DNA of 5,015 nucleotides from Conexivisphaera sp046536535 (GTDB lineage: Archaea > Thermoproteota > Nitrososphaeria > Conexivisphaerales > Conexivisphaeraceae): positions 1-5,015 of the forward strand of contig JAWDMO010000082.1 of assembly GCA_046536535.1 (NCBI GenBank). The letters run 5' to 3'. The notes under the pieces were generated by a model. That model was given only the letters and a program-made list of their open reading frames with translations. It had not been told where the DNA came from and searched no databases. Numbering within the stretch: the stretch's first letter is position 1; each line of letters begins with the position of its first letter. Shown piece after piece: positions 1-4,562 of the stretch. The translations under genes and the position numbers were made by a program.

Positions 1-2
1 CA

Positions 3-398
3 GACTCCGCGGGCTACACTGTGAAATCGTCCATCGATATAACGGTCAACCCCGATCCCACGGTCTCGGTATCGACGGCGGCCTCCTCGAGCGGCTTCCT
101 GTACGTGAACAACGTGGCGCGGATGTCCGCGGCCGTCGAGGGCGGCACCCCTCCGTACAACTATACTTGGTATATGAACGGGAACCCGGTGGCGGTCACC
201 GGATCCCCGTCCTACGAATACTCGCTACCCCTGGGGCGCGATTCGCTCTCCGTCCAGGTCACCGACTCCGCGGGCTACTCGACGACCAGCCGGCCCGTCC
301 AGGTGGCCGCCTCCTACAACTACCTGGCCGTGGGGGCGATAGCAGCCGTCATCGCTGCGGTGATCGCGGCGGTGGTCATGCTGCGCAGGAGAACCTGA
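3..398 (+). CDS. C-terminal part of a membrane-anchored surface protein with Ig-like repeats (5' end outside window)
   Basis: The frame is open to the left edge, so the GTG at 21 is probably an internal valine. The visible 131 residues begin with DSAGY, the end of one Ig/PKD-like domain. A complete domain of about 80 residues follows, with the GGTPPYNYTWYMNG motif typical of SprB/PKD-like beta-sandwich repeats. The same DSAGY motif returns 87 codons later, with identical DNA at 3-17 and 264-278, so the protein is built of tandem units of about 87 residues. After SYNY comes a membrane helix of about 19 Ala/Val/Ile residues, then LRRRT and a TGA stop. This predicts an outside-facing chain anchored by one C-terminal helix with a basic cytoplasmic tail. 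Such tails occur on archaeal S-layer-associated proteins and thermopsin-like proteases. The function of the missing N-terminus is unknown. Confidence 0.85.
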   Translation, partial: DSAGYTVKSSIDITVNPDPTVSVSTAASSSGFLYVNNVARMSAAVEGGTPPYNYTWYMNGNPVAVTGSPSYEYSLPLGRDSLSVQVTDSAGYSTTSRPVQVAASYNYLAVGAIAAVIAAVIAAVVMLRRRT

Positions 399-658
399 GC
401 GCGCACAACTCAGCGGGGCGGTAGCCCGCCCGCGGGAGATCCGGCGGCCCGCGGATGCCGCGCGGGCACAATGCGCGGTCCCTCCGCCCGCCCGGGGCGC
501 CACGATCGTGCCGGCCTCCGTTCACATAGCTTAGCGGTATTCCGGTCGGGATTCGCCCGGGGCCGTCCATCCGCTTCCCCGCGGTTCCGCGCTCCATAGT
601 CGACCCCGGCCGGAAAAAACATAATTCCCGCGCGCGGCATCAGCCGGGCGGTGGGCGC
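399..658. other. GC-rich intergenic gap without a supported gene
   Basis: No reading frame here looks like a protein: the minus-strand frames crossing it are compositional shadows. It holds one simple hairpin, GCCCGCG (447-453) pairing with CGCGGGC (461-467) around a 7-base loop. This could lie in the 3' end of the surface-protein transcript, but no T-run follows, so I do not call a terminator. The only A+T-rich patch, 613-626, is taken as the promoter of the next operon. No tRNA or other recognisable RNA is visible. Confidence 0.5.
613..626 (+). promoter_or_regulatory. Candidate TATA element of the peptidase/nucleotidyltransferase-kinase operon
   Basis: GAAAAAACATAATT is the only A+T-rich stretch in a very GC-rich gap. 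Its centre near 619 predicts transcription starting near 645, about 15-25 bases before the first gene. It departs from a good archaeal TATA box, so this rests mainly on position. Confidence 0.35.
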
Positions 659-1333
659 TTGATAGATATGACGGAGGTCGATCGCCACGTGGAGCTGGAG
701 CTCATACCGCGCGCCGTCGCGGACGAGATCCGCTCCAGGCTCCGCGTCCTGGAGGAGGCGGTGGAGGACGTGGAGGCCGCGTCCGGCGTCCCCTACCCGC
801 ACCCCATGGTCGCGCCCTACCTGGTGGTCCTCGTGTACGCGTCCGACATATCGGTGGAGGGGAACGCGTACGCCAGGGTGATAGTCAGGCCGAGCGAGGA
901 GAGGGGGCTGGACTTCTCCGTCGAGTTCACGGCGCCGCTCATCCTCTACGGATCCAGGGGGACCGTGGAGGCGGTGGCGGCGCACGAGCTGACCCATTAC
1001 CTGTACTACGCCAAGAGGTTTCACGAGTTCGGGGCGACGCAGCTCCTCCCGCCCGAGGGCTACTTCGAGGCGTTCGAGGTGGACGACGAGCTCACGATTC
1101 CGCCCGGGCGCGTCTTCCGCCCCAGGAGCAGGTTCATCAGGCTGCTGGGCGAGAGGCTCCCGTCCGGGCTGAGGGACGGCGCGCTCGACAGGAGGACCGA
1201 GAGGTACTGGGTAGGGAGGGGGCTCCCCGTGATAAGGATGACCCAGGACGAGAACGCGGTCAGGATACCGGTGGAGTACGCCGCCAGGTTCAGGGTGGAC
1301 GAGAGGGTCCTGAGGAAGCTGAGCTCGATATGA
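659..1333 (+). CDS. Putative HExxH zinc metallopeptidase-like protein
   Basis: This 224-residue soluble protein has no signal peptide or membrane helix. Residues 109-113 are HELTH within AAHELTHYLYY, a zincin zinc-binding motif: the two histidines would hold zinc and the glutamate would be the general base. About 20 residues on, PPEGYFEAFEVDDE offers glutamates that could be the third ligand in the manner of gluzincins, but which one is not clear. I cannot assign a named peptidase family. The N-terminal 45 residues look helical, and the segment before the motif alternates strand-like and acidic stretches. The TTG start at 659 has a GGTGGG at 650-655 only three bases upstream; ATG at 668 is an alternative that loses three residues. 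The stop overlaps the next gene by four bases (ATGA), so the two are probably co-transcribed and translationally coupled. Peptidase activity is inferred from the motif only. Confidence 0.75.
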   Translation: MIDMTEVDRHVELELIPRAVADEIRSRLRVLEEAVEDVEAASGVPYPHPMVAPYLVVLVYASDISVEGNAYARVIVRPSEERGLDFSVEFTAPLILYGSRGTVEAVAAHELTHYLYYAKRFHEFGATQLLPPEGYFEAFEVDDELTIPPGRVFRPRSRFIRLLGERLPSGLRDGALDRRTERYWVGRGLPVIRMTQDENAVRIPVEYAARFRVDERVLRKLSSI

Positions 1334-2922
1334 TGGAGTTCCCCGGGGACGTCGTCCGGGAGGCGCTGGGGATCGCCTCGTCGCTCCCGGGCGACCTGAG
1401 GGCGCTCGTGGCCTACGGATCGCGCGTCGCGGGCTACGCCTCGCCGGGGAGTGATTACGATCTTATCGCCGTCCTCGAGGGGGGCCGGGACGGCGCCAGG
1501 TACTACTACGTGGAGGGCTCCGGCGGGAGGAACTTCTCAGTGCTCGCTGTCGAACTCCGCCGCCTGGTCCGGGACGCTGAGGCCGGGGAGCTCGGCGAGT
1601 TCGTCGCGGGGAGGCTCCTGAACCCGTACGTCGCCATCTCGGGCGGGGAGCTCGTGGAGCGCATAGCCCTCTCATACAGGAGGAGGGTGGTGCTGGAGGA
1701 GCTGGCCAGGCTCGCGCACTACTACGGGCCGTTCGCCCCCGAGATACTCGCGCCCCCCGAGTACTTCCTCTTCTCGAAGCTGAGGAGGAGGGCCAGGATC
1801 TACCCGCCGGCGCGCTACAGCTACATCAGGACCTACTCCGGCCCCGCGGGCCCCGGGAACACGGATTTCTCGTCGTCGAGGTTCCGGGCGGCGCTCGAGG
1901 AGCTGGCGTCCGAGGGGATAGTGGAGGGGATGGGCGGCATGTACAGGGCCCTCCGCCCCCCGCTCCCGCGCCGTCCCCCCGAGGTGGAGACCCTCTCGCT
2001 CGCCCTGAGGCAGTACGCCGCCCACCTGTCCTCGGGCAGGGTCTCGCCGCGCGTGTTCGCCGGGGAGCTCGTCTCCAAGGCCACGAGGTCCAGGGGGATC
2101 GGGCTGCCGAGGCTCGAGCCGCTGGAGCGCCCCGAGCGCCTCCTGAGCGTGCCCGAGGGGATCCTCTCGTTCGAGCGCCTGCGCCCGCTCGCCGGGGACT
2201 GCCGGTGGTCCGTCCGCCCCCTCGGCGAGTTCTACTCCACGACGAAGGTATTCGAGGCGTCGTGCGGCGGCCGCGGGCTGAAGGCAGTGGTCAAGGAGTA
2301 CGGCTCGCCGTGGGCGGCCAAGTGGATAATGGCGAGGGTGGTCGCCGCGGGGATAAGGGACATGCGCTTCTCCCCGATCGAGAGGCTCTCCTCCGAGTAC
2401 GCGTTCACGCGGCTCCTGAGGGCGGTCGGATTCGCGACCCCGGGGATACTCCTTGTGGATCCCGGGGGGCTCGTGATGGCCAGGGAGTACGTGGAGGGCG
2501 TCCTGCTGGAGGGGGCCGTCGGCGAGGAGGGGCCGTTCCGCGCCCTCGGGGAGCTGATGGGCCGCCTGCACTCGGCCGGGATCACGCTGGGGGACATGAA
2601 GCCCTCAAACTTCATGGTGGGGAGGGGCGGGATATACGCGATAGACTGCGAGCAGGCCATGCGCGGGGGGAGCGCCCCGTGGGACGTGGCCAGCTTCCTC
2701 TACTTCCTCGCGCCGCTCGGGAGGAGGCGCGGGATGGACGCGGTCAGGAGGTCGGCCGCGGCGTTCCTGGACGGGTACGTCACGTCGGGGTCCCGCGCGA
2801 ACGTGGCGGCGGCCCTCTCGACGAGGTACCTGGCGCCCCTCAGCCCCCTGCTGCAACCCGGGGAGGGGGCGGCTATCGCCGGCGTCCTCTACCAGTTCCT
2901 CTCGCGCCCGCGCCGGGGCTAG
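1330..2922 (+). CDS. Nucleotidyltransferase domain fused to a Bud32/RIO-like kinase domain
   Basis: This is a 530-residue cytoplasmic protein with two recognisable catalytic modules. Residues 25-50 carry the polymerase-beta-superfamily signature: G30-S31, ten residues, then D42-Y-D44. E75 in FSVLAVE is a likely third metal ligand. Residues about 290-530 resemble atypical kinases of the Bud32/RIO/LPS-kinase group: K322 (AVVKEY) as ATP lysine, E356 as helix-C partner, a catalytic loop LGDMKPSN with D422 and N427, and D439 in YAIDCEQA as the metal-binding aspartate. The usual histidine before GD is leucine, and DFG is replaced by DCE. The middle (about 110-285) is helical and rich in Arg and Pro; residues 145-210 may be a winged helix. 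A second ATG at 1333 could also start the protein. It is coupled to the upstream peptidase-like gene. It could modify a protein, RNA or small molecule; the substrate is unknown. It is unlikely to be the KEOPS Bud32 itself because of the fusion and altered loop. Confidence 0.85.
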   Translation: MMEFPGDVVREALGIASSLPGDLRALVAYGSRVAGYASPGSDYDLIAVLEGGRDGARYYYVEGSGGRNFSVLAVELRRLVRDAEAGELGEFVAGRLLNPYVAISGGELVERIALSYRRRVVLEELARLAHYYGPFAPEILAPPEYFLFSKLRRRARIYPPARYSYIRTYSGPAGPGNTDFSSSRFRAALEELASEGIVEGMGGMYRALRPPLPRRPPEVETLSLALRQYAAHLSSGRVSPRVFAGELVSKATRSRGIGLPRLEPLERPERLLSVPEGILSFERLRPLAGDCRWSVRPLGEFYSTTKVFEASCGGRGLKAVVKEYGSPWAAKWIMARVVAAGIRDMRFSPIERLSSEYAFTRLLRAVGFATPGILLVDPGGLVMAREYVEGVLLEGAVGEEGPFRALGELMGRLHSAGITLGDMKPSNFMVGRGGIYAIDCEQAMRGGSAPWDVASFLYFLAPLGRRRGMDAVRRSAAAFLDGYVTSGSRANVAAALSTRYLAPLSPLLQPGEGAAIAGVLYQFLSRPRRG

Positions 2923-3091
2923 CGCCGGAGCCGAGCCATATCGTGTGGCCGCACCTGCCGCAGTAGAGCCTGTCCGCGTGCTGCGCCATGAAGACGCCCG
3001 CGCCGCACCTGGGGCACTCCCTCCTGAGCCTCGAGAGGGAGTTGCCCTCGACCCTGTAGTACTTCCAGACCTGGACCTCCTTGCCCTTCAC
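2873..3091 (-). CDS. rps27ae: Ribosomal protein eS31 (S27ae)
   Basis: This 72-residue zinc-ribbon protein of the small ribosomal subunit matches the archaeal S27ae pattern closely: VWKYYRVEGNSLSRLRRECPRCGAGVFMAQHADRLYCGRCGHT, seen here in parts. Zinc ligands are C26, C29, C44 and C47. In eukaryotes the homologue is made as a ubiquitin fusion; here, as usual in archaea, there is no ubiquitin. The GTG at 3091 is supported by a TATA-like element centred 28 bases upstream, which fits a leaderless transcript. The family core ends near residue 52; the last 20 residues are a Gly/Arg/Ala/Ser tail, and most of them are read antisense to the end of the convergent kinase-fusion gene. The common partner gene rps24e is not adjacent in this window. 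Confidence 0.93.
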   Translation of the reverse strand: MKGKEVQVWKYYRVEGNSLSRLRRECPRCGAGVFMAQHADRLYCGRCGHTIWLGSGASPGAGARGTGRGRRR

Positions 3092-3114
3092 GGGGCATCC
3101 GCCGCGCGCGGCGG

Positions 3115-3125
3115 TTAAAAGCTTA
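3115..3125 (-). promoter_or_regulatory. TATA-like element of rps27ae
   Basis: Read on the minus strand this is TAAGCTTTTAA, an A+T-rich block in otherwise GC-only sequence. Its centre near 3119 is 28 bases before the GTG at 3091, the usual archaeal distance from TATA centre to transcription start. The mRNA would therefore begin at or very near the start codon. Confidence 0.55.
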
Positions 3126-3157
3126 GCGCCGCGCGCCGGGGAGGATATCCGAGATAA

Positions 3158-3167
3158 TATTTAAATA
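3158..3167 (+). promoter_or_regulatory. TATA box of the Lrp/AsnC gene
   Basis: ATATTTAAATA is a strong archaeal TATA-type match. Its centre near 3163 predicts a transcription start around 3188-3190, giving a leader of about 14 bases. The same intergenic stretch carries the rps27ae promoter on the other strand, so the two genes are divergently expressed from a 111-base region. Confidence 0.6.
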
Positions 3168-3191
3168 GAACCGGGGAAATCTTTCATAATG

Positions 3192-3196
3192 GGTGG
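3192..3196 (+). promoter_or_regulatory. Ribosome binding site that decides the Lrp/AsnC start
   Basis: GGTGG ends six bases before the ATG at 3203. Two other ATGs nearby (3189 and 3198) are out of frame with the conserved protein. The site therefore supports 3203 as the start. Confidence 0.55.
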
Positions 3197-3202
3197 CATG
3201 GA

Positions 3203-3667
3203 ATGGCCAAGCTTGACGAGATAGACGCCAGCATACTGCAGGAGCTCGTGAGGGACTCGAGCCAGTCGATCCCCAAGCTGAGCAGGAAGATAGACGTGAA
3301 CACATCCGTCGTCTACAGCAGGATAAAGAGGCTCATAAAGAGGGGGATAATCAAGAGGTTCACCGTCGAGGTGGACGAATCCCAGCTCGGGTACTCCGTG
3401 TCCGCGTACGTCGGCGTCAACGTCGACTCGAAGAGGAGGGACTCCGTCCGCGCGGGGCTCATGGGCATATCGGAGGTGAGGGAGATAGCTGAGGTCACCG
3501 GGAGGTTCGACTTCCTGGTCCTGGTGAGGGCCAGGGGGCTGGAGGAGCTCCACAACACCGTATCCCAGGGCATAGGGATGCTGGACGGGGTTGAGCACAC
3601 GGAGACGTTCATCTCGATGCGGCAGGAGTCGAAGTTCCCCGAGATAAGGCTGGGGCAGCGAGAGTAG
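3203..3667 (+). CDS. Lrp/AsnC-family transcriptional regulator
   Basis: This 154-residue protein has the full family layout. Residues 4-53 begin LDEIDASILQELVRDSSQS and form the N-terminal helix-turn-helix, with recognition helix around residues 33-45 (NTSVVYSRIKRLIKRG). Residues about 62-145 are the RAM effector/oligomerisation domain, with the characteristic EVTGRFDFLVLV segment at 97-108. The length is normal for the family. Members form dimers to octamers and sense amino acids or other small ligands, acting as local or global repressors or activators. No ligand or target can be read from the sequence; the nearest candidate target is its own divergent promoter region with rps27ae. It appears monocistronic: the next plus-strand gene is about 900 bases away. 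A modest T-run (ATTTTC, about 3707-3712) after the stop might help termination but is weak. Confidence 0.93.
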   Translation: MAKLDEIDASILQELVRDSSQSIPKLSRKIDVNTSVVYSRIKRLIKRGIIKRFTVEVDESQLGYSVSAYVGVNVDSKRRDSVRAGLMGISEVREIAEVTGRFDFLVLVRARGLEELHNTVSQGIGMLDGVEHTETFISMRQESKFPEIRLGQRE

Positions 3668-3734
3668 CCCCACGACGGCCGACGCCCTGAGCGGCCGATT
3701 CCCCGGATTTTCGAGCTTCCACGTGCCATGTGGA

Positions 3735-4121
3735 GTGTACACCGCGCGCCTCCTCCAGGAGCGCCTGGCCTCCGCCTTCGGTTCCCCCAGCTCGCGCACG
3801 GCGGCCCGGGCGATCTCCCCCAGGTAGCTCAGCCTGCGGTGGAACTCCTCGCGCGGGTCCGACTCCATCGCCGAGAGCGCCAGCCAGGGCGCGCCGCTGC
3901 GCCGTGCTAATAGCCGTCCTTGGGCCCGGGGTAGCGCGCGGACGGGTGCGTCCGCCGCCGGCCCGCGATTCGTGAATCGCGTAGAGATACTCGCGGCCGT
4001 GCGTCCTCCTCACCTCCAGGTAGCTGTAGGGCTGGCCGCACCGCGGGCATATGCGCTTGGGCTCCGACCTCGGGCGCCTGCGCCGCGTCCTCGCGGGACC
4101 CCGAACAGCCCCCGCGCTCAT
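3735..4121 (-). pseudogene. Zinc-ribbon protein gene broken by two frameshifts, paralogue of the gene at 4563
   Basis: From ATG 4121 the first frame encodes a basic leader and then RICPRCGQPYSYLEV, followed by HGREYLYAIHE. This aligns with KICPRCGEPFAWLER and YLYAVHE of the paralogue at 4563; the CxxC cysteines are C25 and C28. Past about 3960, in the GGCGGCGG run, homology jumps to a second frame that reads RRRTHPSARYPGPKDGY and stops at TAG 3909-3907. RYPGP corresponds to RCYLGP in the paralogue. A third frame then reads SAMESDPREEFHRRLSYLGEI and onward. It looks coding (G/C third positions) to about 3735, matching my recollection that this archaeal family has a C-terminal helix of the type R..YL.EI. 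The third cysteine is Arg in the shifted frame. Two sequencing indels or a short functional N-terminal product are alternatives. The right boundary is certain only to the ATG; the left is approximate. Confidence 0.6.
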
Positions 4122-4145
4122 ATCCCCATGAATTCATGGGGATAT
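4120..4145. repeat. Perfect 26-bp palindrome over the start of the broken zinc-ribbon gene
   Basis: Each 13-base arm (ATATCCCCATGAA) is the exact reverse complement of the other, with no loop, centred between 4132 and 4133 on the EcoRI-type GAATTC. It contains the ATG at 4121 of the minus-strand zinc-ribbon frame, so a protein bound here would block its expression. The arms contain GGGGATA, which recurs in the first dyad of the array at 4269. It could be an operator, or an end of a mobile or integrated segment. Confidence 0.8.
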
Positions 4146-4266
4146 CCCATTCAAGCGGGCCGCCCAGAGCCTGAAGCGACGCCTCAATAGTTTTAGCGCT
4201 TTACCGGTTGAACCGGGGAGGGCTTGGAAGGGGCGCGCACCCGTATGGGGGGCCGCGCGGAAGCCA
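4146..4266. other. Gene-free stretch with a short palindrome and a candidate minus-strand promoter
   Basis: No protein is supported here. CCGGTTGAACCGG (4204-4216) is a 13-base palindrome with a one-base centre. On the minus strand, CGCTAAAACTATTG (about 4186-4199) is a weak TATA-like candidate for the broken zinc-ribbon gene, which would give a leader of about 40 bases. The remainder is GC-rich and featureless to me. Confidence 0.35.
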
Positions 4267-4268
4267 TG

Positions 4269-4286
4269 TGTGGGGATACCTCCACA
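4269..4286. repeat. Dyad repeat copy 1
   Basis: TGTGGGGA and CCTCCACA pair around a two-base centre with one mismatch within the G/C core. It is the weakest of the four copies. It is followed directly by three CATA units (4285-4296). Confidence 0.6.
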
Positions 4287-4323
4287 TACATACATAAATT
4301 TTAAGCGGTTTAAGCCCTTTTTG

Positions 4324-4340
4324 TGTGGGGGTACCCCACA
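4324..4340. repeat. Dyad repeat copy 2
   Basis: TGTGGGG pairs perfectly with CCCCACA around a three-base GTA centre. It is flanked on the left by a T-run and on the right by ATTTAG. Confidence 0.75.
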
Positions 4341-4376
4341 ATTTAGACCCGGTTTAGGCCAAGTTAAGCGTGAAAC

Positions 4377-4384
4377 GTGTGGGG
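4377..4384 (+). repeat. Half-site of the dyad repeat
   Basis: GTGTGGGG matches the left arm of copies 1 and 2, but TTTTAAGC follows instead of the C-rich right arm. It may be a decayed copy or a genuine half-site. Confidence 0.4.
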
Positions 4385-4397
4385 TTTTAAGCTAAAT

Positions 4398-4419
4398 TTT
4401 GTGGGGGTGCCCCCACAAA
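4398..4419. repeat. Dyad repeat copy 3 (best copy)
   Basis: TTTGTGGGGG pairs perfectly with CCCCCACAAA around a two-base TG centre. This is the longest and cleanest copy and defines the consensus. Confidence 0.85.
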
Positions 4420-4442
4420 GTTTAGGCCGTGTTTAAGCCCGA

Positions 4443-4464
4443 TTTGTGGAGGTCCCCCCACAAA
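4443..4464. repeat. Dyad repeat copy 4
   Basis: TTTGTGGAGG and CCCCCCACAAA pair at 9 of 10 positions around a TC centre. The arms match copy 3 except for the single A in the left arm and its altered partner. Such a pattern fits descent from, or selection for, the same site. Confidence 0.8.
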
Positions 4465-4490
4465 CGCGCATGGGCACTCCGCAACGCTAA

Positions 4491-4540
4491 CTGTCAATAA
4501 ATATATATTTTATCAAAACTCTAGAAAAATATTAATAATC
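4491..4540. other. 84% A+T tract beside the dyad array
   Basis: Only 8 of these 50 bases are G or C, against about two thirds in neighbouring genes. It contains AATAAATATATATTTTAT and AAAATATTAATAAT. It could be the promoter of the gene at 4563, an easily melted element of a replication origin, or both. Confidence 0.6.
4522..4538 (+). promoter_or_regulatory. Candidate TATA element of the zinc-ribbon gene at 4563
   Basis: TAGAAAAATATTAATAA is centred near 4530, which predicts transcription from about 4556 and a leader of only a few bases. The TATATATATTTT stretch around 4501-4511 is a second possibility, giving a leader near 30 bases. No convincing ribosome binding site precedes the ATG (only CAGG touches it), which favours a near-leaderless transcript. 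Confidence 0.4.
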
Positions 4541-4562
4541 ACGCATGCCCCGAGTTCCCAGG

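Larger units (their letters stand above)
4266..4466. repeat. Array of four G/C-armed dyads with interspersed GTTTARGCC elements
   Basis: Dyad centres lie near 4277, 4332, 4408 and 4453, giving spacings of about 55, 76 and 45 bases with a half-site between copies 2 and 3. The spacers are A+T-richer and share a second motif: GTTTAAGCC near 4309 and 4431, and GTTTAGGCC at 4352 and 4420. The spacer after copy 2 and the spacer after copy 3 align as diverged duplicates, so part of the array grew by duplication of a larger unit. Irregular spacing and dyad form rule out a CRISPR. Binding sites for a protein, iterons of an origin or partition site, and structured RNA are possible readings. I do not see a clear match to the published Sulfolobus origin-recognition box, although both contain G-runs. 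Confidence 0.8.

Noticed and set aside
520..600. Possible tRNA, because AGCTTAGCGGTA resembles a D-arm and GGTCGGGATTCGCCC a T-arm
   Set aside because: No acceptor stem closes around these pieces, the anticodon arm is missing and the distance between them is wrong.
1672..2571. Long minus-strand frame (299 codons) opposite the nucleotidyltransferase-kinase gene
   Set aside because: Its composition is Arg/Pro/Gly-rich and it has no motif, while the plus-strand frame carries two clear catalytic signatures.
1330..2922. Annotation as the KEOPS subunit Bud32
   Set aside because: The kinase loop lacks the HGD histidine, the DFG equivalent is DCE, and the N-terminal nucleotidyltransferase is not part of Bud32. 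The nearby rps27ae, which can neighbour KEOPS genes in archaea, is on the other strand.
2205..2966. Plus-strand frame of 253 codons overlapping the kinase domain
   Set aside because: It is an out-of-frame shadow of the kinase-fusion gene, made mostly of Gly, Arg and Pro with no recognisable domain.
3161..3868. Long open minus-strand frame (235 codons) opposite the Lrp/AsnC gene
   Set aside because: Below about 3735 it is exactly antisense to the Lrp/AsnC gene and is kept open by G/C-rich codons, with no protein-like features. Only its first part belongs to the broken zinc-ribbon gene.
4204..4216. CCGGTTGAACCGG as a tRNA T-arm or attachment site
   Set aside because: It is only a 13-base palindrome with no tRNA context, no second copy in the window and no integrase gene in view.
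4266..4466. CRISPR array
   Set aside because: The repeats are short, imperfect dyads at irregular distances (about 45-76 bases), and the spacers are related to each other, unlike CRISPR spacers.
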